NCBI GenBank assembly: GCA_044507975.1
Contig: JBIQIQ010000084.1
Coordinates: 1 to 10,099 of the forward strand
From: DASRWD01 sp044507975
GTDB lineage: Bacteria; Deinococcota; Deinococci; Deinococcales; Trueperaceae
Direction: 5' to 3'
DNA length: 10,099 nt
The notes under the pieces are model-generated. The model saw only the letters and a program-made list of their open reading frames with translations, was not told the origin of the DNA and did not search any database. Shown one piece after another: positions 1 through 7,135 of this stretch. Within the stretch, counting starts at the first letter, position 1, and every line of letters begins with the position of its first letter. A program made the position numbers and the translations under genes.

Positions 1-1
1 G

Positions 2-319
2 GGCGAGAGGCACCCGCTGATGTGGGCGCACAAGCCGCACTACTACTCGAGCGCCCGGTCCTTCTACAACTTCCCGTACACCTTCGGCTGGCTGTTCGGC
101 CTCGGCCTCTACGCCCGCTACCTCTCCGAGGGCGCGCAGTTCCGCCGGCGGTACGATGAGCTCCTGGCGTCCACCGGCCTGGCCACCGCCAGCGACCTCG
201 CGCGGGGCTTCGGCATCGACATCGAGGACCCCGGGTTCTGGCGCGGCAGCCTCGACGTCGTGGCGGGCCGCGTGAACGCGTTCAGCGCGGCCACGTCGAG
301 GAGCGAGGGCAACGTATGA
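2..319 (+). CDS. M3-family oligoendopeptidase (PepF-like), C-terminal fragment
   Basis: This is the last 105 residues of a gene that begins before the window, read in the frame starting at base 2 and ending with TGA at 317-319. The segment around HKPHYYSSARSFYNFPY followed by FGWLFGLGLYARY matches the C-terminal active-site region of pepF/M3 zinc metallopeptidases, where conserved His and Tyr residues help bind substrate. The tail, with FGIDIEDPGFWRGSLDVV, is also typical of this family. The zinc-binding HEXXH helix must lie upstream and cannot be checked. Family members are cytoplasmic enzymes that cut short oligopeptides, which suits the peptide transporter and M20 enzyme downstream. The stop overlaps the next start by 4 bp (ATGA), so the two genes are probably translationally coupled. 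The in-frame ATG at base 20 is internal and not the real start. Confidence 0.85.
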   Translation, partial: GERHPLMWAHKPHYYSSARSFYNFPYTFGWLFGLGLYARYLSEGAQFRRRYDELLASTGLATASDLARGFGIDIEDPGFWRGSLDVVAGRVNAFSAATSRSEGNV

Positions 320-1104
320 CGACGAACTACCGCGACCTCTTCGACCTCAGCGGCAAGCACGCCCTCGTGATCGGCGCCGGGTCCGGGATCGGGCGCGCGA
401 CCGTGCACGGCCTCGCGGACTTCGGAGCCTCGATGACATGCGCCGACCTCGACCCTGCCGCGGCGCAGGCCGTCGCCGCCGAAGCGTCGGCGCGCGGCGT
501 CGAGGCCGTGGGCGTCCGGGCCGACGTGTCGAGCGAGTCCGACGTGGAGGAGCTCGTGTCCTCGCTGAGCGCGCTGGACGTCCTGGTCTGCACGCCTGCT
601 ATCAACGTGCGCAAGCCGCTCGCGAAGGTCACGGCGGAGGAGTTCGACCGCGTCGTCGGCATCAACCTGAGGGGCAGCTTCTTCGCGTTGCGGGAGGCCG
701 GCAAGCGCATGGCCGCCCAGGGCAAGGGCAGCATGGTGTTCTTCTCGAGCATCCGGTCCCAGGTCGTGGAGCCCGGCCAGGGCGTCTACGCCGCCACGAA
801 GGCGGGCACGCTGCAGATGATCCGGGCCGCCGCCGCGGAGTGGGGCGGGAGCGGCGTGCGGGCCAACGCCGTCGCGCCGGGGGTCGTCGAGACGCCGTTG
901 ACCCAGCAGATCAAGGACCAGCCGGCCTGGTACGACGCTTACGCCAAGAAGAGCGCCCTCGGGCGCTGGGCGCAGCCGAGTGAGCTCGTCGGGGCGGTCG
1001 TTTACCTCGCCTCCGACGCCTCGAGCTTCGTGACGGGCTCGATCCTCTACGTCGACGGCGGCTGGTCCGCGGTCGACGGCCGCTTCACCCCTCCGCTGCC
1101 GTGA
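316..1104 (+). CDS. SDR-family NAD(P)-dependent oxidoreductase
   Basis: A 262-residue classical short-chain dehydrogenase of normal length with a Rossmann fold. The nucleotide-binding glycines are G20, G24 and G26 in VIGAGSGIG. Acidic residues at 44 and 46 (CADLD) after the second strand suggest NAD rather than NADP. The catalytic set is complete: N117, S145 (or S144), Y158 and K162 (YAATK). The C-terminal LYVDGGW is standard. Two structural motifs deviate: the usual Thr before the first glycine is Ile19, and the NNAG motif is replaced by CTPA (residues 92-95). The substrate cannot be read from sequence; relatives act on sugars, sugar acids or 3-oxoacyl groups. Start ATG 316 has GAGGG at 305-309, 6 nt upstream. 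It overlaps both neighbours by 4 bp, so it belongs to the peptidase operon, where a dehydrogenase is unexpected. Confidence 0.93.
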   Translation: MTTNYRDLFDLSGKHALVIGAGSGIGRATVHGLADFGASMTCADLDPAAAQAVAAEASARGVEAVGVRADVSSESDVEELVSSLSALDVLVCTPAINVRKPLAKVTAEEFDRVVGINLRGSFFALREAGKRMAAQGKGSMVFFSSIRSQVVEPGQGVYAATKAGTLQMIRAAAAEWGGSGVRANAVAPGVVETPLTQQIKDQPAWYDAYAKKSALGRWAQPSELVGAVVYLASDASSFVTGSILYVDGGWSAVDGRFTPPLP

Positions 1105-2378
1105 GCGCGGCGCTACCCGAGGCCGTCGCGGAGCTGGCGCGCCGTGCCGCAGCCGCCGTCGACCCGGAGCGCGTCGCCACGCTGGCGCAGGGCCTGGTGC
1201 GCGTCCGCAGCGTGTACGACGCCTCGCGCGGCACGACCGAGGAGCCGGCGGCCCGCTTCGTCGCCGAGCAGCTCAGGCGCGCGGGCTTCGAGCCGGCCGT
1301 CGAGGAGGCGGCGCCCGGCCGACCGAACGTCATCTGCGACTTCGAGGGCACGCGCTTCGACCCCGGCCGGCACAAGACGCTGATGCTCGAGGGCCACACC
1401 GACGTGGTGACGGAGGGCGACCCGTCGGTCTGGAGCGTCCCGCCGTTCGAGGGCCGCATCGTCCCGGGGCCGGACGGCGAGCTGGCCACCGGCGTGCTCC
1501 ACGGCCGCGGCAGCGCCGACATGAAGGCGGGCGTGGCGGCCGCGATCGCCGCGCTGGAGGCCGTGAGAGAGGTCGCCCCCGACCTGCCGGGGCGCGTCCG
1601 CCTCGGGGTCGTCGCGGACGAGGAGGGCCTGATGCTCGGCATCAAGTCGTTCATCGCCAACGGCTGGGCCGACGACGTCACCGGCGCGATCGTGTGCGAG
1701 CCCGAGGAGAACGAGATCTGCCTGTTCCAGAAGGGCGCGATGCGCCTGCACGTGCGGGCCTTCGGCGTCATGAGCCACGGCGCCATGCCGTACGCCGGCG
1801 TCAGCCCCATCCGCGGCCTGGCCGACATGATCGTGGGGCTGCGCGACCTGGAGCGCCGCGAGCAGGAGCGCCTCGGCGAGCACGAGTTCCTCGGGCTGCC
1901 ATGGATCACGCCGACGATCGTCCAGGCGCCGGCGCGGGGCGAGGCGCAGCTGAACGTCATGCCTGACGAGGCCTACATGGCTCTCGACGTGAGGACGGTG
2001 CCGGGCCAGGACCACGGCGAGCTCGAGGCAGCCATCCGGAGGGTAGCCGCCGAGCTCGAGGCCGCCACCCCACGTCTGCGGTTCGAGGTCGAGTGCTTCG
2101 AGTCGCGACCCTGGACGGCCACCGACCCCCGCGATCCGCTCGTCGCGGCCGTCGAGAGCGTCTACGAGGAGGTGCTCGGGACGCCGCCGCGCTACGGAGG
2201 CGTCCCCGGCGCGACCGACGGCACGTTCCTGTGGGCCTGGAAGGACGTTCCGATCGTCACGGTCGGCCCGGGCGACAGGACGATCCCGCACCAGGTCGAC
2301 GAGTTCGTGCGCCTGTCGGACGCCGTCGCCGCGGCGCGGCTGTACGCCGCTGCCGCCATCGCTTACCTTGCCAGTTGA
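1101..2378 (+). CDS. M20-family metallopeptidase / ArgE-DapE-type deacylase
   Basis: A 425-residue cytoplasmic di-zinc hydrolase of the M20 family (ArgE, DapE, CPG2, PepT relatives), with normal length and domain order: catalytic part, inserted dimerisation domain (about 205-320), catalytic part. Expected metal and catalytic residues are visible: H99 and D101 in GHTD, bridging D140 in SADMK, the E174-E175 pair in ADEEG, E200 in CEPE, and H397 in IPHQVDEF. H226 in SHGAMP is the lid-domain His that completes the partner subunit's active site. Family members remove amino acids or acyl groups from dipeptides and N-acyl amino acids; which one applies here is unknown. Placement beside a peptide importer and an oligoendopeptidase favours a dipeptidase or acyl-amino-acid role. 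GTG 1101 overlaps the SDR stop by 4 bp (GTGA). No Shine-Dalgarno is visible, so start by coupling is likely. Confidence 0.92.
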   Translation: MSAALPEAVAELARRAAAAVDPERVATLAQGLVRVRSVYDASRGTTEEPAARFVAEQLRRAGFEPAVEEAAPGRPNVICDFEGTRFDPGRHKTLMLEGHTDVVTEGDPSVWSVPPFEGRIVPGPDGELATGVLHGRGSADMKAGVAAAIAALEAVREVAPDLPGRVRLGVVADEEGLMLGIKSFIANGWADDVTGAIVCEPEENEICLFQKGAMRLHVRAFGVMSHGAMPYAGVSPIRGLADMIVGLRDLERREQERLGEHEFLGLPWITPTIVQAPARGEAQLNVMPDEAYMALDVRTVPGQDHGELEAAIRRVAAELEAATPRLRFEVECFESRPWTATDPRDPLVAAVESVYEEVLGTPPRYGGVPGATDGTFLWAWKDVPIVTVGPGDRTIPHQVDEFVRLSDAVAAARLYAAAAIAYLAS

Positions 2379-2382
2379 GGGC

Positions 2383-2398
2383 GGCCCCCGAGGGGGCC
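2383..2398 (+). other. G+C-rich palindrome before the binding-protein gene
   Basis: GGCCCCC, GA, GGGGGCC form a perfect 7-bp inverted repeat in the 40-bp gap between the M20 gene and the solute-binding protein gene. A real hairpin would have about 6 bp and a 4-nt loop. No T-run follows, so it is not a convincing terminator. It could slow polymerase, protect the 3' end of an upstream transcript, or modulate access to the ribosome-binding site 10 bp downstream. A TACCTT at 2364-2369, inside the end of the M20 gene, could be a -10 element for an internal promoter, but nothing like a -35 is visible. Confidence 0.4.
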
Positions 2399-2408
2399 CA
2401 TCGCGATC

Positions 2409-2415
2409 GGAGGAG
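2409..2415 (+). promoter_or_regulatory. Strong ribosome-binding site fixing the start of the binding-protein gene
   Basis: GGAGGAG lies just before ATG 2419, with 5 nt between GGAGG and the ATG. It decides the start against an in-frame ATG at 2368, which lies inside the M20 gene and would put 17 extra residues in front of a perfect signal peptide. It is one of the two best Shine-Dalgarno sequences in the window. Confidence 0.85.
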
Positions 2416-2418
2416 TGC

Positions 2419-3927
2419 ATGAAGACCACGCTTGGAAGGCTCTCGGTAGCGCTCGCGGCGACGCTGCTCGTCTGCGGGACCGCAGCGGCGCAGGACCCCG
2501 CGCCGACGCAGGGAGGCGGCCTCGTCGTCGCCATCACGGCGGAGCCGCCGGGATGGGACCCGTCGGCCTCGACCTCGCAGGAGATCCCCCGGGTCGTCTA
2601 CGACAACGTCATGCAGGGGCTCGTGCGCTTCGACAGGACCGGTGAGATCGTCCCTGCCCTCGCCACCTCGTGGGAGACCTCGGAGGACGGGCTGACCTGG
2701 ACGTTCGACCTCCGCGAGGGCGTCACGTTCCACGACGGCTCCGCCTTCGACGCCGCCGACGTCGTCGAGAAGTTCGAGCGCGCCATCGACCCCGAGTCGG
2801 GGCACACGAACGCGCAGTACTACGAGGCCATCGAGTCGATCGAGGCCGTGGACGACCTCACCGTCGTGTTCCACCTCTCCCGCCCGAGCTCGAGCCTGCT
2901 CTACAACCTCGCGAGGCCAGACTCGGTCATCAACCCGTCCGGCACCGCCGAGACGCAGCGCACCCAGCCCGTCGGGACCGGCGCGTTCGTCTTCGCCGAG
3001 TACGTAGCCGGCAGCCACGTGCGCCTCGAGCGCTTCGAGGGCTACTGGGAGGACGGCCTCCCCTACCTCGATTCCGCCGAGTTCCGTATCGTCTCCGACC
3101 CGAACGCCCGTTTCGCGGCGCTGCAGGCCGGCGACATCGACCTGATCGGCGTCGCGCTCCTGCCCGAGCAGTTCCAGCAGGTGCAGGCCAACCCGGACCT
3201 CAAGGGCACCCAGGGCTCCGCCACGGCCGAGATCACGCTGGCGCTGAACAACGCCGTGGAGCCCCTCGACGATGTGCGCGTCCGCCAGGCGATCACCCAC
3301 GCGATCGACAAGGACGCGATCGTCCAGGGCGCGATGTTCGGCCTCGGCACGGTCATCGGCACCCACATGAGCCCAGCCGAGAACTACTACGTCGACCTGA
3401 CCGGCACCTACCCGTACGACCCCGAGCGCGCACGCGAGCTCCTGGCCGAGGCCGGCTACCCGAACGGGTTCACGGTCAGGTTCGAGCTGCCGGAGCCGTA
3501 CAACATCGAGCGCCGCACCGGCGAGGTGATCGCCCAGCAGCTCGCCCAGGTCGGCATCGACGTCGAGCTCTCGGTGGTCGAGTGGGCCACCTGGATCGAG
3601 AGGATCTTCGTCGGCGGCGACTACGACATCACGATCATCGGGCACTCGGAGCCGCGCGACATCAACGTCTACGCGAACCCGGGCTACTACTACCACTACG
3701 ACAACCCGCGCATCGGCGAGCTGCTCGAGGAGGCCGAGGCCGCCCTCACGCAGGAGGAAGCGACCGCCAGGTACCAGGAGATCGCCCGGATCATCGCCGA
3801 GGACGCCGTGAACGTCTGGGTGTTCTCCTCGCCCTACCTCGTCGCCGCGAAGCAGGACGTCTACGGCTTCTGGACCGACCAGCCCACTCCGGCCATCAAC
3901 CTCGTTCAGGTCTACCGCGCCCAGTAG
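2419..3927 (+). CDS. Peptide ABC transporter solute-binding protein (family 5, DppA/OppA-like)
   Basis: A 502-residue extracytoplasmic binding protein of the SBP_bac_5 family, which captures peptides, or sometimes nickel, sugars or other small molecules, and delivers them to a DppBC-type permease. Residues 1-24 are a Sec signal peptide: a basic start (MKTTLGR), a hydrophobic core, and a cleavage site after TAAA. The only Cys is preceded by LLV, so there is no lipobox and the protein should be soluble in a periplasm-like space. Family hallmarks are LATSWETSEDGLTWTF with VTFHDG (81-107), GTGAF (186-190) and DDVRVRQAITHAIDKD (284-299). Length is typical. The Tyr-rich GYYYHYDNP (422-430) near the C-terminal domain may lie near the ligand cleft, but this is a guess. 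The start rests on a strong ribosome-binding site. A strong hairpin follows the stop. Confidence 0.94.
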   Translation: MKTTLGRLSVALAATLLVCGTAAAQDPAPTQGGGLVVAITAEPPGWDPSASTSQEIPRVVYDNVMQGLVRFDRTGEIVPALATSWETSEDGLTWTFDLREGVTFHDGSAFDAADVVEKFERAIDPESGHTNAQYYEAIESIEAVDDLTVVFHLSRPSSSLLYNLARPDSVINPSGTAETQRTQPVGTGAFVFAEYVAGSHVRLERFEGYWEDGLPYLDSAEFRIVSDPNARFAALQAGDIDLIGVALLPEQFQQVQANPDLKGTQGSATAEITLALNNAVEPLDDVRVRQAITHAIDKDAIVQGAMFGLGTVIGTHMSPAENYYVDLTGTYPYDPERARELLAEAGYPNGFTVRFELPEPYNIERRTGEVIAQQLAQVGIDVELSVVEWATWIERIFVGGDYDITIIGHSEPRDINVYANPGYYYHYDNPRIGELLEEAEAALTQEEATARYQEIARIIAEDAVNVWVFSSPYLVAAKQDVYGFWTDQPTPAINLVQVYRAQ

Positions 3928-3936
3928 CGCGACACC

Positions 3937-3960
3937 GGGGCGGCCGCTGGCGGCCGCCCC
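3937..3960 (+). terminator. Strong hairpin between binding protein and permease (partial terminator or mRNA stabiliser)
   Basis: GGGGCGGCCGC (3937-3947) and GCGGCCGCCCC (3950-3960) are a perfect 11-bp inverted repeat separated by TG, giving a stem of about 10 bp, all G+C. It begins 9 bp after the binding-protein stop. The following sequence, ACCTATCTTG, is not a proper U-run, so full termination is doubtful. In ABC operons such hairpins often leave a stable binding-protein message while reducing permease expression. Because a -10-like element follows at once, termination plus a fresh start is also possible. Confidence 0.65.
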
Positions 3961-3963
3961 ACC

Positions 3964-3969
3964 TATCTT
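3964..3969 (+). promoter_or_regulatory. Possible -10 element (TATCTT) for the permease genes
   Basis: TATCTT fits TANNNT closely and stands out in G+C-rich surroundings. It ends 15 nt before ATG 3985, so transcription would begin near 3976 and give a leader of only about 9 nt. This agrees with the lack of any Shine-Dalgarno before the permease. No -35 is recognisable because the hairpin occupies that space. It could equally be the weak U-rich tail of the hairpin. Confidence 0.35.
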
Positions 3970-3984
3970 GCCGAAGTCATCTCG

Positions 3985-4929
3985 ATGCTCGCGTTCCTAG
4001 TCCGCCGCTTCCTCACCGCCGTCCTCAGCGTCGTCCTGGCCAGCGTGGTCGTGTTCGGCGCGCTGCTGGCGGTTCCCGGCGACCCCGCCAGCGTGATCCT
4101 GGGGATGAACGCCTCGCCGGCCGCACGCGAGGCGCTCAGGGCACGGCTCGGGCTCGACAGGCCGCCCGCCGAGCGCTACGTGTCGTGGCTCGGCGGGGTG
4201 TTGCGCGGCGACATGGGCGAGTCCCTCAACTACCAGCGCCCCGTCGCCGGCCTGATCGCCGAGCGGCTGCGGGTCAGCGTGCCCCTGGCGGTTGGGGCCG
4301 CGCTCGTCGCGTGCCTGGTCGCCCTGCCGCTCGGGATCTTCGCGGCCCTGCGGCGCGGCACCGTGTGGGACCCGCTGGTGACGTCGCTCTCGCAGTTGGG
4401 CGCCGCGATCCCCAGCTTCTGGCTGGGTCTGATCTTCATCCTCTACTTCGCCGTCGAGCTCAGACTGCTCCCGGCCAGCGGCTTCGTGCCCTTGAGCGAG
4501 GACCCCCTGCGGTGGGCGCGGAGCCTGGTGCTGCCGGTGCTGGCCCTGGGGCTCGGCCAGGCAGCCGTGATGACGCGCATGACGCGCGCCGCGATGCTCG
4601 AGGTCCTCTCACAGGACTTCGTGCGCACCGCCCGCGCCAAGGGCGTGGGCCAGCGCGGGGTGGTGTTCAAGCACGCCTTGCGCAACGCGATGGTCACGAT
4701 CGTCACGATCCTGGGCATCTCGCTCTCGAACCTGTTCATCGGCTCGATCGTGATCGAGCAGGTGTTCGCCCTTCCCGGCCTGGGCCGGCTCGCGCTCACG
4801 GCGATCGGCACGCGCGACTTCCCGCTCCTCCAGGGCGAGATCCTGCTCTACGCCGCGACGATCGTGGGCCTGGGCTTCCTCGTCGACGTCTCCTACGGGC
4901 TTCTCGACCCGAGGATCCGCTATGAGTGA
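3985..4929 (+). CDS. Peptide ABC transporter permease, DppB/OppB type
   Basis: A 314-residue inner-membrane subunit of a Dpp/Opp-type importer, of usual length. The N-terminus (LVRRFLTAVLSVVLASVVVFG) is the first membrane helix, followed by the family's VPGDP motif (30-34). The periplasmic stretch RYVSWLGGVLRGDMGESL (64-81) is a DppB hallmark. Further helices lie at about 98-121, 140-158, 181-197, 233-258 and 284-303. The cytoplasmic EAA-like coupling loop, which contacts the ATPase, is DFVRTARAKGVGQ through KHALRN (211-234). The C-terminus DPRIRYE is typical. It pairs with the DppC-type subunit that follows; the genes overlap by 8 bp. No Shine-Dalgarno precedes ATG 3985, and a -10-like TATCTT is close by. 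The ATPase partners are not in the window. Confidence 0.95.
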   Translation: MLAFLVRRFLTAVLSVVLASVVVFGALLAVPGDPASVILGMNASPAAREALRARLGLDRPPAERYVSWLGGVLRGDMGESLNYQRPVAGLIAERLRVSVPLAVGAALVACLVALPLGIFAALRRGTVWDPLVTSLSQLGAAIPSFWLGLIFILYFAVELRLLPASGFVPLSEDPLRWARSLVLPVLALGLGQAAVMTRMTRAAMLEVLSQDFVRTARAKGVGQRGVVFKHALRNAMVTIVTILGISLSNLFIGSIVIEQVFALPGLGRLALTAIGTRDFPLLQGEILLYAATIVGLGFLVDVSYGLLDPRIRYE

Positions 4930-5788
4930 CGCCCCTGCCCCCGCGAGCGCGGGGAGGGCGGCGCCCGTCCGCCGACGCGGCTCGCGGGCCCGGTACGGAC
5001 TGTGGCTGGGCGGCCTGTTGGTCGGGACGATCGTGGCCGGTGCCCTCCTCGGCTTCGTGTGGTCGCCGCACGCGCCCAACACGATGGACTTCACGGCGCA
5101 GCTCCAACCGCCCTCTTCCCACCACTGGCTCGGCACCGATCACTTCGGACGCGACCTGTTCTCGCGGCTGCTGGTGGGAGCCCGCGGCACGCTCTACGTC
5201 GGGTTCATCGCGGTGGGCATCGCCCTCGTGGCAGGGACCGTGCTGGGGGCCGTCGCCGGGTTCGCGGGCGGCCTGCTCGACGAGGTCGTGATGCGCCTCG
5301 TCGACGTGCTCTACGCGTTCCCCGCCATCCTGATGGCGCTGCTGCTGGCCGCCGTCTATCAGCCGGGCACGCTGACGGCGATGGCCGCGATCGGCATCGC
5401 CACGGTGCCGATCTTCGCGCGCATCGCGCGCTCCAGCGTCCTGTCGATCAAGCAGCGCGACTACGTCGAGGCCGGCCGCGCCCTCGGCCTCGGCGAGGGG
5501 CGGATCCTGTGGCGGCACGTGATGCCCGGTGCCGTCGGCCCGCTGGTCGTACAGGCGAGCCTGAGCCTCGCCGTCGCCGTGCTGGCGGAGGCCGCCCTGT
5601 CGTTCCTGGGACTCGGGACCCCGCCGGACGTGCCCTCGTGGGGCAACATGCTGCGCGAGGCGCAGGGATTCCTGGCCTTGAGCCCGTACCCGGCGTTCGT
5701 GCCCGGCCTGGCGATCGTCTGGACGGTCCTGGGCTGGAGCCTCCTGGGCGACGGGCTCCGCGACCTGCTCGACCCGCGCTCGCGCTGA
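4922..5788 (+). CDS. Peptide ABC transporter permease, DppC/OppC type
   Basis: A 288-residue second permease subunit. A short basic, proline-rich cytoplasmic N-terminus (1-25) leads into the first helix (about 27-47). LGTDHFGRDLFSRLL (70-84) is the conserved DppC GTDxxGRD motif. The EAA-like coupling loop is DYVEAGRALGLGEGRIL through HVMPG (180-203). The family signature GLGTPPDVPSWGNML (230-244) and the C-terminal GDGLRDLLDPR (276-286) are intact. With the DppB-type partner it forms the membrane channel. ATG 4922 overlaps the previous gene by 8 bp and has GAGGA at 4911-4915, 6 nt upstream. The gene after it is unrelated, so DppD/DppF-like ATPases must be supplied from elsewhere in the genome. 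Confidence 0.95.
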   Translation: MSDAPAPASAGRAAPVRRRGSRARYGLWLGGLLVGTIVAGALLGFVWSPHAPNTMDFTAQLQPPSSHHWLGTDHFGRDLFSRLLVGARGTLYVGFIAVGIALVAGTVLGAVAGFAGGLLDEVVMRLVDVLYAFPAILMALLLAAVYQPGTLTAMAAIGIATVPIFARIARSSVLSIKQRDYVEAGRALGLGEGRILWRHVMPGAVGPLVVQASLSLAVAVLAEAALSFLGLGTPPDVPSWGNMLREAQGFLALSPYPAFVPGLAIVWTVLGWSLLGDGLRDLLDPRSR

Positions 5789-5796
5789 GGGCGGGA

Positions 5797-5802
5797 TAGC
5801 CT
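5797..5802 (+). promoter_or_regulatory. -10 element (TAGCCT) for a leaderless transcript
   Basis: TAGCCT is followed by exactly 6 nt (GGGGGC) and then GTG 5809. A TANNNT box 6-7 bp before a start codon with no Shine-Dalgarno is the arrangement of leaderless mRNAs in Deinococcus relatives and Actinobacteria. No clear -35 is seen. The 20-bp gap has no terminator, so read-through from the permease operon may also contribute. Confidence 0.6.
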
Positions 5803-5808
5803 GGGGGC

Positions 5809-7074
5809 GTGAGCGAGGCAGAGCCCGTCGAGCGCCTGACACCGCGAGCGCTGGAGCGGCGCGTGAAGCGGTGGCTGCTCACCACGCCGTTCGACTGCTT
5901 CGTCCAGGTCGCGCCCGGCCTCGAGCCCCTGCTGGCCGAGGAGCTCGCCGCCTTGGGTCTGCTCGCGGGCGCCGCCGAGCCCTCCGCCGAGCGCGGCGGC
6001 GTGAGCGTGGCCCTCGACCTCGACGGGATCATGGCAGTCAACCTGGCCTCGCGCACCGCCTCGCGGGTGCTGTTGCGCCTGGGCACGTTCCCCGCCGCCT
6101 CGGCCGAGATGCTCCACGACAGGGCCCGCAGGCTGCCGTGGGAGGTGCACCTCGGCTTCGAGGGCACCTACGCGCTGCGGATGGCGTCGCGGCGCTCGAA
6201 GCTGCAGGCGGGCGACGAGGTGGCTCGGGCCGTCACCGGGGGGATCGCCAGGCGCCTGGCCCCGCTCGGCCTCAGGCCGAGGCCCGAGCCGGAAGCGCCT
6301 CTCGAGGTGCACGTGCGCCTCGACCACGACCATTGCACCCTGAGCCTCAACACCTCGGGCGAGCACCTGCACAGGCGCGGGCTGCGCACCTCCGTCGGGG
6401 CCGCTCCGGCCCGCGAGACGCTCGCCGCGGCCGTCGCCCTGCTCGGGCTCGCGCAGGTGGCGGAGCCGGACGCCGTCGTCGACCCTTTCTGCGGGGCAGG
6501 CACGGTGCTCATCGAGGTCGCCGACGTTCTCGCCGGCTTGCTGCCGGGGCGAGCGCGCTCGTTCGCCTTCGAGAAGGCGGCCTGGTTCAGGCCCGGCCGC
6601 TGGCGCGAGGTCAAGCGGCGGCTCGATCGCGCCTCCCCTGCCGGCCCGGTCCCGGACCCGGGCGACCATGCAATCGACCCCGCCCCGGCGCCCCACCTGC
6701 TCGGCATCGACGCCGACGCGCGCGCGCTAGATGCCGCACGGGCCAACCTCGCCCGCGCTGGCCACGGCCACGTCAGGCTCCATCACGCCGACAGCCTCGA
6801 GATGGACCTCGGAGCGCTCGGCGCGCGTCAGGGTCTGATCGTCAGCAACCTGCCCTACGGCGTACGCCTCGGCGACGCGCGCGAGGCATCCGCCTTGTCC
6901 CGGCGCTTCCTCAGCCGGCTGGGCCAGGGCGCCACCCGGTGGCGGTTCGCGCTGCTCACCGACGACGCCGACCGGGTCGCCTCGCACCCGGACGCGAGGG
7001 CGACCGCCGTGGTTCGAACCGTCAGCGGCGGCCTTGGCGTCGCGATCGTCACCGGGGAGGTCGGCGGCCGCTGA
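5809..7074 (+). CDS. THUMP domain class I RNA methyltransferase (RlmL N-terminal half / COG0116 type)
   Basis: A 421-residue SAM-dependent methyltransferase, about the size of stand-alone COG0116 proteins, which correspond to the first half of E. coli RlmL (23S rRNA G2445 N2-methylation). An N-terminal THUMP-like RNA-binding region (about 28-185) begins with FDCFVQVAPGLEPLLAEEL and ends with LSLNTSGEHLHRRG. The catalytic domain follows: SAM-binding DPFCGAGT (225-232), acidic motif GIDAD (299-303), ADS (327-329) and the base-flipping/catalytic NLPYG (347-351). A Pro/Asp-rich linker at about 276-296 is not conserved. The target nucleotide cannot be read from sequence; N2-methylguanosine in rRNA is most likely. 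GTG 5809 is supported by the leaderless promoter arrangement. It is functionally unrelated to both neighbours. Confidence 0.9.
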   Translation: MSEAEPVERLTPRALERRVKRWLLTTPFDCFVQVAPGLEPLLAEELAALGLLAGAAEPSAERGGVSVALDLDGIMAVNLASRTASRVLLRLGTFPAASAEMLHDRARRLPWEVHLGFEGTYALRMASRRSKLQAGDEVARAVTGGIARRLAPLGLRPRPEPEAPLEVHVRLDHDHCTLSLNTSGEHLHRRGLRTSVGAAPARETLAAAVALLGLAQVAEPDAVVDPFCGAGTVLIEVADVLAGLLPGRARSFAFEKAAWFRPGRWREVKRRLDRASPAGPVPDPGDHAIDPAPAPHLLGIDADARALDAARANLARAGHGHVRLHHADSLEMDLGALGARQGLIVSNLPYGVRLGDAREASALSRRFLSRLGQGATRWRFALLTDDADRVASHPDARATAVVRTVSGGLGVAIVTGEVGGR

Positions 7075-7085
7075 GGTGCAGCGCG

Positions 7086-7125
7086 CGGCGGCCGCCGACG
7101 AAGGCACGAGCCGCGCCGGCCGCCG
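7086..7125 (+). other. G+C-rich inverted repeat between methyltransferase and response regulator
   Basis: CGGCGGCCG (7086-7094) pairs perfectly with CGGCCGCCG (7117-7125), a 9-bp stem with a 22-nt loop; 7086-7097 is also a 12-bp palindrome by itself. It sits 11 bp after the methyltransferase stop and just upstream of the regulator's -10-like element. It could be a weak terminator, but there is no T-run, and in sequence this rich in G and C such repeats arise by chance. Confidence 0.3.
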
Positions 7126-7129
7126 GAGT

Positions 7130-7135
7130 TACGCT
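7130..7135 (+). promoter_or_regulatory. -10 element (TACGCT) of the response regulator, leaderless type
   Basis: TACGCT ends 9 nt before ATG 7145 and no Shine-Dalgarno lies between. This fits a leaderless or nearly leaderless transcript, with spacing slightly longer than ideal. The surrounding TTACGCTTC resembles the reverse complement of the repeat found before the ABC ATPase gene, so it may also be part of a regulator-binding site. Confidence 0.5.

Noticed and set aside
2464..2481. Possible lipoprotein signal (Cys in LLVCG) in the binding protein
   Set aside because: The residue before Cys is Val and the -3/-1 pattern does not fit a lipobox. A clean signal peptidase I site, TAAA before Gln25, follows.
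2257..3696. Long open frame on the minus strand opposite the binding-protein gene
   Set aside because: Composition is dominated by Val, Asp, Arg and Gly with no domain signature. It is a mirror of a well-supported gene in G+C-rich DNA, where stop codons are rare.
2670..4925. 751-codon open frame on the plus strand spanning two genes
   Set aside because: Extremely Arg/Pro/Gly-rich translation, crosses the hairpin and the boundary between binding protein and permease, and lacks any recognisable motif.
7086..7097. 12-bp palindrome CGGCGGCCGCCG as a regulator site
   Set aside because: It is pure G+C in a G+C-rich region, where such palindromes are expected by chance.
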